From positions 1 to 64,000 of the forward strand of contig NZ_JAKJHZ010000009.1 of NCBI RefSeq assembly GCF_021648885.1: a stretch of DNA of 64,000 nt. The letters run 5' to 3'. Positions 51,589 through 59,572 of the stretch are shown in pieces. The stretch's first letter is position 1. Every line of letters begins with the position of its first letter. The translations under genes and the position numbers were made by a program. This stretch comes from Nocardioides potassii. GTDB taxonomy: Bacteria > Actinomycetota > Actinomycetes > Propionibacteriales > Nocardioidaceae. Under the pieces are notes generated by a model, which was not told where the DNA came from, ran no database searches, and worked only from the letters and a program-made list of their open reading frames with translations.

Positions 51589-52925
51589 CCGCCGGCCCCC
51601 AGCGGGTAGCGGACACGCACCCGGTAGCCACCGGTGACGCGCGGGCCGATGTCGACCTGGCCCTCGTGGCCGGCCGCACGCTCGCGGATCCCCAGCTGGC
51701 CCAGTCCGCTGCCCGACGTGCCGCGACGAGGACGACCGTTGTCGACCACCTCCACCTCGGCGTACGCGCGCTCGTCCACGCGGACGACGACCGAGACGGT
51801 GTCGGCCGTCGAGTGCCGCCGGACGTTGGTCAGCGCCTCCTGGACCGTGCGGTAGACCGCGAGACCGATGCCCCGCGGCAGCCTCGCCACCGCGCCGTCC
51901 TGCTCCTCGACCACGTCCAGGGTCACGGCCAGGCCCTGCCCGTCGACCTCGGCGACCAGGCTCGCGAGGTCGGACACGCCCGCCTCGCTCGTACGCGCCC
52001 GGCTGCCGTCCTCGGCGTCCTCCCCCACCCCCTCGCGCAGGGCACCGAGCAGCCGCCGCATCTGGGTGACGGCATCGCGCGAGGCCTCCTCGACGTTGGC
52101 GAGGGCCGTACGCGCGGCGTCGGGGTCGCGGTCCAGGACCCGGCGCGCGGCCCCCGCCTGGATGCCCATCGCCGAGACGCCGTGAGCGACGACGTCGTGC
52201 AGGTCGCGGGCGATCCGCAGGCGCTCGTCGATCACCGCCTGCTCCCGCAGCCGGCCTGCTTGGGCGGCGATCGTGGCCGCCTGGTCCTGCAGGCGGGCGC
52301 GCTGCCGCGCGGCGCGCCACGAGACGCCACCGCCCGCGATCGCGCCGCCGAAGTAGATCGCGTTGACGAGGAGCGTGATCGCGATCGCCGCCGTCACGGG
52401 TGGGAAGAACCCGACGTCGGTGGAGAGGTCCTCCTCGTCCAGCCAGTCCTGCACCGCCGAGCCGAGGGTGAACTGCCAGGTGAGCCAGGCGAACATGAAA
52501 AGCACGATCGAGCTCACCACGACGACCATCGCCCGGCGGTCGCGCGCCCACGCGACGCCGGACAGGAGCGCGACGAAGTAGACGATCTGCAGGGAGACCT
52601 GCGCCATCACCTGCGGCATGGTCACGCCGGCGACGAACATGTGCAGCGCCGCCAGCAGCGCCACCGTCAGCGGCCACCTGCGCCGCCCGAGGAGCAGCAC
52701 CGAACCGGTCGACACCGCCAGCCACTCCGCCCAGACCGGGGCGTCGACGCCGTCCAGCCCGCCCGAGCTGCGCACCAGCTCCAGCGCCAGCAGGCTGACC
52801 GCCTCGACGCTCGCCGCCAGCACGACGTCCTGCCGCCCGATCGCGGGGCGCGGCCGCTCCCACACGTCGTCCACGCCCAGCCAAGCGCCCAGCCACGTCA
52901 GGACGCGCTCGACCGGGGACGACAT
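51585..52925 (-). CDS. Sensor histidine kinase (HisKA_3 / NarX-like)
   Basis: A 446-residue kinase with five or so membrane helices in residues ~35-200, a HisKA_3 dimerisation domain whose phospho-acceptor is H243 (DERLRIARDLHDVVAHGVSAMGIQAGAARRVL) and a HATPase_c domain (LAVYRTVQEALTNVRRHS for the N-box, VVDNGRP for the G1 region, GSGLGQLGIRERA for G2). It would phosphorylate the overlapping response regulator. The absence of a periplasmic domain suggests an intramembrane-sensing kinase of the DesK or BceS type. ATG 52925 has TACCCT 6 nt upstream. Confidence 0.9.
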   Translation of the reverse strand: MSSPVERVLTWLGAWLGVDDVWERPRPAIGRQDVVLAASVEAVSLLALELVRSSGGLDGVDAPVWAEWLAVSTGSVLLLGRRRWPLTVALLAALHMFVAGVTMPQVMAQVSLQIVYFVALLSGVAWARDRRAMVVVVSSIVLFMFAWLTWQFTLGSAVQDWLDEEDLSTDVGFFPPVTAAIAITLLVNAIYFGGAIAGGGVSWRAARQRARLQDQAATIAAQAGRLREQAVIDERLRIARDLHDVVAHGVSAMGIQAGAARRVLDRDPDAARTALANVEEASRDAVTQMRRLLGALREGVGEDAEDGSRARTSEAGVSDLASLVAEVDGQGLAVTLDVVEEQDGAVARLPRGIGLAVYRTVQEALTNVRRHSTADTVSVVVRVDERAYAEVEVVDNGRPRRGTSGSGLGQLGIRERAAGHEGQVDIGPRVTGGYRVRVRYPLGAGG

Positions 52926-52931
52926 GGGGCG

Positions 52932-52937
52932 AGGGTA
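52932..52937 (-). promoter_or_regulatory. -10 hexamer (TACCCT) of leaderless histidine-kinase operon
   Basis: TACCCT on the minus strand ends 6 nt before ATG 52925. Confidence 0.5.
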
Positions 52938-53123
52938 GATCGGTGCGTCCCTCTCCGGATCCGTCGGGAGGCGGAGATGGTGGGCACCGGCTGTCGGCGT
53001 CCTCAGCGTGGTTGGAGTGATCGAGCTGCCGGAGCAGACCACTGATCGTCCACAGAAGACCTTCCTGCCGGCCTGTCCACAGACGGCCACTCGACTGTCG
53101 GACCCTTCACGTTGAGTGGATCC

Positions 53124-54411
53124 ATGACCACCACCGAGCCCCTCACCGCAGCCGCTGTCGCGGCGATGCGGCGTGAGGTGCAGGTGTCGCTCGACGGACC
53201 CAGCGAGCTCGACGATGCCGCGCGGTTCGATCTGCTCAGGGCGCTCGAGGAGCTGGTCTGCACGGCGACAGCCGCGCAGGCTGCGGTCGCCGCCGACCTG
53301 GCCGAGTGGGTCGAGGCCGACCACGAGTCCCTGGGCGTGCCGGCTTCGCGACGCGGTCAGGGCGTCGGCGCGATGATCGCCCGGGCCCGACGGGAGTCGC
53401 CGCACCGCGGCCAGCGCCACCTCGGCCTGGCTCGTGTCGTGCGCACCGAGCTTCCGCACACCTGGGCTGCGTGGCGGGCCGGACGCGTCACCGAGTGGCG
53501 CGCCACCGTGATGGCGCGTGAGACCGCCTGCCTCTCGCTCGAGGACCGGCTCGCGATCGACGAGCTCCTCGCCGCCGACCACGACGTGTTCGAAGCGATG
53601 AGCGAGCGCGAGGTCGTCGGAGGCGTGCAGACCGAAGCCGCCCGCCTCGACGCCGAAGCCGTCACCGCCCGCCGCCGCAACCGCCCGAGCCACCGGTGAT
53701 CCCCGGACCCGGGGCCAGGTGATGGCCGACGAGCTGGTCCTACGGATCGCCGGGACCCACCAAGCAGCCAGCGACGGTGCTCCGGGTGCCGAGTCCGCCG
53801 ACCGCACGACACCGAGAGACGAAGCAGGAGCGAGCTCACAGGAGCGAGCGCACCGGCAGGGTGGTGCCGCGCGGTCGGTCGCGCTCAACCTCGTGATGTC
53901 CCACGACGCGCTCCTCGGCACCGCCGACGACGACGCCCGCATCGCCGGCTTCGGACCCATCCCCGCCGAGCTGGCCCGCGAGATCGTCGCCAACGCCGTC
54001 GGACGCGGCGACGAGGTCTGGCTCCGCCGGCTCTACGCCTCACCCACGACCGGCGAGCTGGTCGCGATGGACAGCAAGTCCCGACTCTTCCCGGCGGGCC
54101 TCGCCCGATTCATCAAGCTGCGCGACCAGGTCTGCCGGACCTCGTGGTGCGACGCCCCGATCCGGCACATCGACCACGTCCAGTCCTGGGAGACCGGCGG
54201 CCCGACCTCGGCGATCAACGGCGAGGGCCTGTGCGAGGCGTGCAACTACGCCAAGGAAGCCGCCCGATGGCGCGCCAGACCCGGGCCGGACGGCACCGTG
54301 ACCACCACGACTCCGACCGGCCACTCCACCACCACCCGGCCTCCGCCGGTCGTCACGATCGCCAGACGGCAGCTGCCGGCACTTCAGGTCGACTTCGTCC
54401 TCAGCGGCTGA
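53124..54411 (+). pseudogene. DUF222/HNH endonuclease gene broken by an internal deletion and frameshift
   Basis: The first frame (53124-53699) codes a normal N-terminal DUF222 part through EAARLDAEAVTARRRNRPSHR and then stops. The second frame (from about 53683 to 54411) resumes at ATGDPRTRGQVMADELVLRIAGT and ends with the HNH module (CRTSWC, IRHIDHVQSWETGG, LCEACN). Family members have about 45-50 residues between ARRR and ATGDPRTRGQ, containing the LRPAPDTM-LLP core; that segment is absent and the frame changes by one. This is most simply a deletion not divisible by three. It overlaps the 3' end of trpS by 11 bp. Confidence 0.75.
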
Positions 54412-55405
54412 GCCGGGCGGCAGTCAAGCCAACTGCCTTCTTCGCTCGCTCGAGCACCGCACTCGACTGACGCAGGGCCTTGTCGGCACCGACCGCGAGG
54501 AGGGCGGCCAGTTGGGCCCGGTCGCCCATCAGCTCGTCGTGGCGGCGTCGAAGAGGCTCGAGCTCGGCTACGACTGCGGCGGTGACGGCTCGCTTCAGGG
54601 AACCGTAGTCGCGCAGCGAGTCGGCCACCACCTGCGGGTCCTGTCGAGTCAGGACCGCCAGGATGTCGAGCAGGTTCGAGACGCCCGGCTTGGCCGCAGG
54701 GTCGTAGGTCACGACGTTGTCCGAGTCCGTCACGGCGCGCCTGATCTTCAGGGCGATGGCGTCGGGGGTGTCGAGGACCCGGACGACGCCGAGCGCGTCG
54801 TCGGGCGCGGACTTGCTCATCTTGATCCTGGGGTCCTGGAGGTCGGTCACCCGCGCCGCCAGCGCCGCGGGCGCGATCTGCGGCACGACGAGCGTGTCGC
54901 CGTACGTCGCGTTGAACCGGATCGCCAGGTCGCGCGTCAGCTCGACGTGCTGGCTCTGGTCGCCGCCGACCGGCACTCGGTCGGCGTCGTAGAGGAGGAT
55001 GTCGGCGGCCATGAGGCAGGGGTAGGTGAACAACGAGGCGCGAGTGCGCGGCCTCCCGCCCTTCTCCTTGAACTGGATCATCCGGGACAGCTCGCCGACG
55101 TACGCCGTGCACTCGAGCAGGTAGCTCATCTCCACGTGCGTCGGCACCTGCGACTGCACGAAGACCGTGCTCCGGGCGGGATCGAGCCCTGCCGCGATCA
55201 GCGTCGCGGCCGTCGACAGCGTCGTCTCCCGAAGGCGCGCCGGGTCCTGCGGCAGGGTCAGGGCGTGGAGGTCGGAGACGAAGTAGTAACCCTCCACCTC
55301 GTCCTGGCGCTCGACGAAGCGGCGCAGCGCGCCGAGATGGTTGCCCAACGTGAGGCGGCCCGACGGGGTGATCCCCGACAGGTCCCGGCCGCGGTGGTCC
55401 TTCAT
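54401..55405 (-). CDS. trpS: Tryptophanyl-tRNA synthetase
   Basis: A 334-residue class I TrpRS charging tRNA-Trp. The HIGH-type signature is GITPSGRLTLGNHLGAL (GNHLG at about 22-26), the KMSKS loop is DPRIKMSKSAPDDALG, and the VPVGGDQSQHVELTRDLA stretch is typical. SD sequence AGGAGG (55412-55417) lies 6 nt before ATG 55405. A leader peptide with two Trp codons and an attenuator precede it, as reported for the auxiliary TrpRS1 of Streptomyces, which confers indolmycin resistance. Whether this is the main or the auxiliary enzyme cannot be told. Confidence 0.93.
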   Translation of the reverse strand: MKDHRGRDLSGITPSGRLTLGNHLGALRRFVERQDEVEGYYFVSDLHALTLPQDPARLRETTLSTAATLIAAGLDPARSTVFVQSQVPTHVEMSYLLECTAYVGELSRMIQFKEKGGRPRTRASLFTYPCLMAADILLYDADRVPVGGDQSQHVELTRDLAIRFNATYGDTLVVPQIAPAALAARVTDLQDPRIKMSKSAPDDALGVVRVLDTPDAIALKIRRAVTDSDNVVTYDPAAKPGVSNLLDILAVLTRQDPQVVADSLRDYGSLKRAVTAAVVAELEPLRRRHDELMGDRAQLAALLAVGADKALRQSSAVLERAKKAVGLTAARLSR

Positions 55406-55462
55406 GGATGTCCTCCTGGTGTGTGGGTCCGTCGAGGTCCCACTCCTGCCTGGAGAACACAG

Positions 55463-55484
55463 AAGCCGCCCCGAGGGACGGCTT
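55463..55484 (-). terminator. Attenuator terminator (hairpin 3:4) before trpS
   Basis: On the minus strand AAGCCGTCCC (55484-55475) pairs with GGGGCGGCTT (55472-55463); one G-U pair, otherwise perfect, and the run TCTGTGTTCTCC follows. Confidence 0.75.
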
Positions 55485-55521
55485 GTGTGGTTGCGCGAGA
55501 TGGCCGTCCGCTAGGACAGCC
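55463..55521 (-). promoter_or_regulatory. Tryptophan attenuator (alternative hairpins) of trpS
   Basis: Four segments can pair alternately. Segment 1, GGCTGTCC (55521-55514), and segment 2, GGACGGCC (55509-55502), form the pause hairpin around the leader stop codon. Segment 2 can instead pair with GCCGTCC of segment 3 (55482-55476, 7 bp) as an antiterminator. Segments 3 and 4 form the terminator. A ribosome stalled at the Trp codons would cover segment 1 and favour 2:3, so trpS would be made when charged tRNA-Trp is short. Confidence 0.7.
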
Positions 55522-55561
55522 ACCAGGTCTGGATCAGGCGCGCGTTCACGGGAGACAGCAT
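55511..55561 (-). CDS. trpS leader peptide with tandem Trp codons
   Basis: A 16-residue ORF, MLSPVNARLIQTWWLS, with TGG TGG at 55525-55520 and TAG at 55513-55511. The ATG at 55561 has AGGTG about 11 nt upstream; GTG 55549 would give a 12-residue version without a visible ribosome site. Two adjacent Trp codons in so short an ORF, directly overlapping alternative hairpins and 106 nt upstream of trpS, are the classic layout of ribosome-mediated attenuation. It begins 20 nt after the stop of the upstream acyl-CoA dehydrogenase gene. Confidence 0.7.
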   Translation of the reverse strand: MLSPVNARLIQTWWLS

Positions 55562-55581
55562 CACACGACGCGCACCTACTG

Positions 55582-56781
55582 TCACTCGACCGGCAGGCCG
55601 AGCCCCCGGGCGATGAGCATCCGCTGGACCTCGGAGGTCCCCTCGCCGATCTCGAGGACCTTGGCGTCGCGGTAGAACCGGGTGACCGGGTACTCCTCCA
55701 TGAAGCCGTAGCCGCCGAAGACCTGGGTCGCGATGCGGGTCGCGGTCACCGCGGACTCGGTGGCGTAGAGCTTGGCCACGGCGGCGGCCTGCTTGAAGGC
55801 GCCCATCGAGACGGACGCGGAGCCGGCGTCCATGGCGTCCTTCATCGCCGCCGCCTTGTAGGTCAGCAGGCGCGAGGCGTCGAGCATCACCTGCAGGTCC
55901 GAGACCTGGAAGGCGACACCCTGCTTGCGCCCGATCGGACCGCCGAAGGTCTGGCGCTCACCGGCGTACTCCAGCGACATGTCGAGGCACGCCTGGATGC
56001 AGCCGACCGCGAGGGCGGCGATCGCGACCCGCCCGTCGTCGAGGGTCGCGAGGAACTGGGCGTAGCCGCGTCCCCGCTCGCCGAGCAGGTTGGCCTCGGG
56101 GACGCGCGCGTCCTCGAACGAGAGCGGGTGCGTGTCGGAGGCGTGCCAGCCGAGCTTGTCGTAGGCCTTCTCGGCGGTGAAGCCGGGCGTGCCGGACGGG
56201 ACGATGATCGTCGAGATCTCCGGACGCCCGTCCTCCCGCTCGCCGGTGCGGGCGGTGACGGTGACGAGGGAGGTGATCGACGAGCCCGAGTTGGTGATGA
56301 ACTGCTTGGCACCGTTGACGACCCACTCGCCGTCGTCGAGGACCGCCTTCGTCCTCGTCGCCCCGGCGTCCGACCCGGCGCCCGGCTCGGTGAGCCCGAA
56401 GCCCGCGATCGACTCACCGGCCACGAGGGCCGGCAGCCACGTCTCCTTCTGCTCCGCGGTGCCGAACGTGAGGATCGGGTTGATGCCGAGGCCGACGGCG
56501 GCCTCGAGCGTGATGCCCATCGACTGGTCGACGCGACCGATCTCCTCGATCGCCAGGCACAGCGACGTGAAGCCGCCGTCCTCGCCGGCCATGCCCGAGC
56601 CGCCGAACTCCTCGGGGGCGGTGAGGCCCATGAGCCCGAGCTCGCCCATCTTCTGCACGACGTCGGTCGGGAAGTGGTGCTCGCGGTCCCACTGCGCGGC
56701 GTGCGGCGCGATCTCCTTCTCGGCGAAGTCGCGGACGCTGCGGCGGAACTGCTCGTGCTCGGGGGACAGCTCGAAGGTCAT
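55582..56781 (-). CDS. Acyl-CoA dehydrogenase
   Basis: A 399-residue FAD-dependent acyl-CoA dehydrogenase. Landmarks: FGLTEPGAGSDAGATRTKAV, QFITNSGSSITSLVTVTA, LEYAGERQTFGGPIGRKQGVAFQVSDLQV, and the final GGYGFMEEYPVTRFYRDAKVLEIGEGTSEVQRMLIARGLGLPVE, where EGTSEVQR is the flavin-site end. It resembles isovaleryl- or short-branched-chain enzymes. ATG 56781 has TAGTCT 6 nt upstream, and a perfect 20-bp palindrome 20-39 nt upstream of the ATG. It probably is repressed by a TetR-type regulator responding to acyl-CoA. Confidence 0.9.
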   Translation of the reverse strand: MTFELSPEHEQFRRSVRDFAEKEIAPHAAQWDREHHFPTDVVQKMGELGLMGLTAPEEFGGSGMAGEDGGFTSLCLAIEEIGRVDQSMGITLEAAVGLGINPILTFGTAEQKETWLPALVAGESIAGFGLTEPGAGSDAGATRTKAVLDDGEWVVNGAKQFITNSGSSITSLVTVTARTGEREDGRPEISTIIVPSGTPGFTAEKAYDKLGWHASDTHPLSFEDARVPEANLLGERGRGYAQFLATLDDGRVAIAALAVGCIQACLDMSLEYAGERQTFGGPIGRKQGVAFQVSDLQVMLDASRLLTYKAAAMKDAMDAGSASVSMGAFKQAAAVAKLYATESAVTATRIATQVFGGYGFMEEYPVTRFYRDAKVLEIGEGTSEVQRMLIARGLGLPVE

Positions 56782-56787
56782 GCACTG

Positions 56788-56793
56788 AGACTA
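56788..56793 (-). promoter_or_regulatory. -10 hexamer (TAGTCT) of leaderless acyl-CoA dehydrogenase gene
   Basis: TAGTCT on the minus strand ends 6 nt before ATG 56781; the operator at 56801-56820 covers the position of the -35. Confidence 0.55.
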
Positions 56794-56800
56794 GCGCCAC

Positions 56801-56820
56801 AGGTTAGCGATCGCTAACCT
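56801..56820. promoter_or_regulatory. Perfect 20-bp palindromic operator, TetR type
   Basis: AGGTTAGCGATCGCTAACCT equals its own reverse complement over all 20 bases. It lies 7 bp upstream of the -10 hexamer of the acyl-CoA dehydrogenase gene, where bound repressor would block the -35. The form (GTTAGCGnnCGCTAAC) resembles TetR-family operators controlling acyl-CoA metabolism. No TetR gene is found in this window. Confidence 0.75.
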
Positions 56821-56909
56821 CTGGCCCGCGGGGACGGCCGGGAGAGGCCAGGAGCGGCCGGACAGTGTGAGGTACTCGATTGTCGCGACCACCTCGGACG
56901 GGTCTAGAG

Positions 56910-56923
56910 TTAGGCGAGCCTAA
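56910..56923. promoter_or_regulatory. DtxR/IdeR-like iron box upstream of fbpA
   Basis: TTAGGCGAGCCTAA, a 14-bp inverted repeat with only the two central positions mismatched, matches 12 of 14 bases of the first part of the IdeR/DtxR consensus TTAGGTTAGCCTAA. It lies 20-33 nt before GTG 56943 of the ferric-iron binding protein gene, the expected site for iron-dependent repression. Confidence 0.75.
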
Positions 56924-56942
56924 GCAAAGTAAGGACTGCCTC

Positions 56943-57974
56943 GTGACGACCCGCCCCCGCCGCCCCCTCCGTCATGGCCTGCCCGTCGCGCTCGCCGCGA
57001 CCCTCCTGCCCGCGTCGACCCTGACGGGCTGCGGCGTCTTCGGCTCCCCGGACCTGGTGATCTACAACGCGCAGCACGAGCAGCTGCTCGACGAGATCGT
57101 CCCGATCTTCGAGGAGGAGTCCGGCCTCGACGTCGAGCTGCGCAACGGCAAGGACCTCGAGATGGCCAACCAGATCGTCGAGGAGGGCAAGGACTCCCCC
57201 GCCGACGTGTTCCTGACCGAGAACTCCCCGGCCATGAGCATCGTCGACAACGCCGGCCTCTTCGCCGAGCTGCCCGCGTCGTCCTACGCGACCATCCCGG
57301 ACCAGTACGTCCCGGACGACAAGACGTGGACCGGCTTCCTCGCCCGCTCGACCGTCGCGATGTACAACACCGACTCGATGACCGAGGCGGACATGCCCGC
57401 CTCGCTGATGGACTTCGCCAAGCCCGAGTGGAAGGGCCGCGTGGCGTTCTCGCCCACCGGCGCCGACTTCCAGGCGATCGTCTCGGCCGTCCTCGCGATC
57501 GAGGGCGAGGACGCCACCGCGGCGTGGCTGAAGGGCCTCAAGGACAACGGCGTCATCGTGCAGAACAACCTCGTCGTCATGCAGTCGGTCGACTCCGGTG
57601 AGGTCGATGCCGGCATCGCCTACAGCTACTACTGGTACCGCGACCGCCAGGAGAACGGCTCCGACTCCGACAGCTCGGCGCTGCACTTCTTCGGCAACCA
57701 GGACCCGGGCGCGTTCCTCAGCATCTCCGGTGCCGGCATGCTCGCGAGCAGCGAGCACAAGGACGCGGCCGAGGAGTTCATCACCTGGCTCACCGGCACC
57801 GAGGCGCAGCAGGCGATGGCCGAGTCGTACGCCCTCGAGTACCCGCTCAACCCCGAGGCGAAGCTCAACCCCGAGGTCAAGCCGTTCGACGAGCTCCAGC
57901 CTCCGACGGTCGACGTGTCGAGCCTCAACGGTCCCCAGGTCACCGACCTGATGACTGAGGCAGGGCTGCTCTGA
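56943..57974 (+). CDS. fbpA: Ferric-iron ABC transporter substrate-binding lipoprotein
   Basis: A 343-residue FbpA/FutA-type protein. A signal peptide ends in lipobox LTGC (cysteine about 30). LVIYNAQHEQLLDEIVPIFEEESGLDVELRNG is the family start, ADVFLTENSPAM follows, and GIAYSYYWYRDRQ holds the adjacent tyrosines that bind Fe(III) in FbpA. The lipoprotein sits outside the membrane and hands iron to the permease. GTG 56943 follows TAAGGA (7 nt). A DtxR/IdeR-like box lies just upstream, and permease, ATPase and an A-T-acyltransferase gene follow. Confidence 0.9.
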   Translation: MTTRPRRPLRHGLPVALAATLLPASTLTGCGVFGSPDLVIYNAQHEQLLDEIVPIFEEESGLDVELRNGKDLEMANQIVEEGKDSPADVFLTENSPAMSIVDNAGLFAELPASSYATIPDQYVPDDKTWTGFLARSTVAMYNTDSMTEADMPASLMDFAKPEWKGRVAFSPTGADFQAIVSAVLAIEGEDATAAWLKGLKDNGVIVQNNLVVMQSVDSGEVDAGIAYSYYWYRDRQENGSDSDSSALHFFGNQDPGAFLSISGAGMLASSEHKDAAEEFITWLTGTEAQQAMAESYALEYPLNPEAKLNPEVKPFDELQPPTVDVSSLNGPQVTDLMTEAGLL

Positions 57975-58030
57975 CCACCACCCCCACGAGCACGGCCGCG
58001 GAGCCGCACACCCGGTCGACCTCGAGGTCG

Positions 58031-59572
58031 GTGACCGGGCGGCGCACGCCACCGCTCCTGCTGGCGGCGGGAGCGGCCGTCGCGCTGCTCGCGCTGGTCC
58101 CGCTGGCCTACGTCGGGACGTACGTCGTCGTCATCGGGCCGGTCGACCTCTGGCACCTCGTCGCACGCCCCCGCATCGCCGAGCTCCTGCGCAACACCAT
58201 CACGCTGGCGGCCGCGTGCATGGCCGCGACCGCCGTGCTCGGCGTAGCGCTGGCGTTCCTCGTCGAGCGCACCGACCTGCCGGGCCGCCGCTACTGGCAC
58301 GGCCTCCTCGTCGCGCCGCTGGCCGTGCCGGCGTTCGTCAACGGCTACGCCTGGGTCTCGCTCGACCGCAGCGTGCACGGCTTCGCCGGCGCGTTCGGCG
58401 TGGTCACGCTGAGCTACTACCCGCTCGTCTACCTGCCGGTCGTCGCCATGCTCCGTCGCCTCGACCCGGCGCTGGAGGAGTCGGCGTGGTCGCTCGGCCA
58501 CTCGCGGGTCCGCACCTTCCGCAGCGTCGTGCTCCCGCAGCTGCGCCCGGCTCTTCTCGGTGGTGCGCTGCTCGTGGGCCTCCACCTGCTCGCCGAGTTC
58601 GGCGCGCTGTCGCTGCTGCGCTTCCCGACCTTCACCACCGCGATCTACGACCAGTACGGCTCGACCTTCAACGGCGCGGCCGCGACCGCCATGGCCGGTG
58701 TCCTCGTGCTGCTGTGCCTGGTGCTGCTGCTCGCCGACCTGCGCCTGCGCGGGGACCGGCGGTACGCCCGCGTCGGCCGCGGCGCCGCGCGCAGCGTCGT
58801 ACCGCTCTCGCTTGGATCGTGGCGCGCGCCCGCCCTCGGCGCGCTCGTCGTGGTCGTCGTCCTCGCGCTCGGGGTGCCGGCCTACTCGCTCGTGAAGTGG
58901 CTCGTCGTCGGTACGTCGACCCAGTTCCCCGTCGACGACCTCACCCGCGCCCTCGTCGCGACCGTCGTCCTCGCCCTGGCCGGGGCGGTCGTCACCACGC
59001 TCGCAGCCGTGCCCGTCGTGTGGCTGGCCGTGCGCCACCGCGGGTGGGCCTCGACTCTCATCGAGCGCAGCACCTACGTCGCCAACGCGCTGCCCGGCAT
59101 CGTCGTCGGCCTCGCCCTGGTCGTGGCCTCGCTGCGCCTGGTGCCGGCGGTCTACCAGACCGCGACCCTCCTCGTGGCGGCCTACGCCATCCTCTTCCTG
59201 CCGCGTGCCGTCGTGACCGTGCGCGCCGGGCTGGAGCAGGCGCCGGCGGTGCTCGACGACGTCGCGCACAGCCTCGGTGTGGGACCGCTGGCCACGGCCC
59301 GCCGGGTGACGCTGCCGCTGATCGCGCCGAGCCTGGGCGCCGGCGCCGCGCTGGTCTTCCTGGCGATCTCCACCGAGCTCACCGCGACGCTGATGCTCTC
59401 CCCGATCGGCACCCGGACCCTGGCGACCGAGTTCTGGGCGGCCTCGTCGGAGCTGCGCTACGGCGCGGCCGCGCCCTACGCCCTGCTGCTCGTCCTCGTC
59501 TCGATCCCCGCCACCGTGCTGCTGATGCGCACCGACGGCCCCGCCGCGCAGACCCAGGAGGTTCCGGCATGA
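58031..59572 (+). CDS. fbpB: Ferric-iron ABC transporter permease
   Basis: A 513-residue fused permease with two copies of a six-helix half (about 1-250 and 280-505). Each half has a BPD_transp EAA loop (ALEESAWSLGHSRVRTFRSVVLPQLRPAL near residue 153 and VLDDVAHSLGVGPLATARRVTLPLIAPSL near 415), which contacts the ATPase. GTG 58031 is the first good start, but the same frame runs upstream through TTTPTSTAAEPHTRSTSRS to a CTG whose CTGA overlaps the fbpA stop; a CTG start cannot be excluded. Confidence 0.88.
   Translation: MTGRRTPPLLLAAGAAVALLALVPLAYVGTYVVVIGPVDLWHLVARPRIAELLRNTITLAAACMAATAVLGVALAFLVERTDLPGRRYWHGLLVAPLAVPAFVNGYAWVSLDRSVHGFAGAFGVVTLSYYPLVYLPVVAMLRRLDPALEESAWSLGHSRVRTFRSVVLPQLRPALLGGALLVGLHLLAEFGALSLLRFPTFTTAIYDQYGSTFNGAAATAMAGVLVLLCLVLLLADLRLRGDRRYARVGRGAARSVVPLSLGSWRAPALGALVVVVVLALGVPAYSLVKWLVVGTSTQFPVDDLTRALVATVVLALAGAVVTTLAAVPVVWLAVRHRGWASTLIERSTYVANALPGIVVGLALVVASLRLVPAVYQTATLLVAAYAILFLPRAVVTVRAGLEQAPAVLDDVAHSLGVGPLATARRVTLPLIAPSLGAGAALVFLAISTELTATLMLSPIGTRTLATEFWAASSELRYGAAAPYALLLVLVSIPATVLLMRTDGPAAQTQEVPA

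Noticed and set aside
53767-53860. Suspected second copy of the palindromic repeat in the broken HNH gene
   Set aside because: The Ala/Ser-rich insert looks similar in protein character, but its DNA has no GGTnTCGA ends and no clear inverted repeat.
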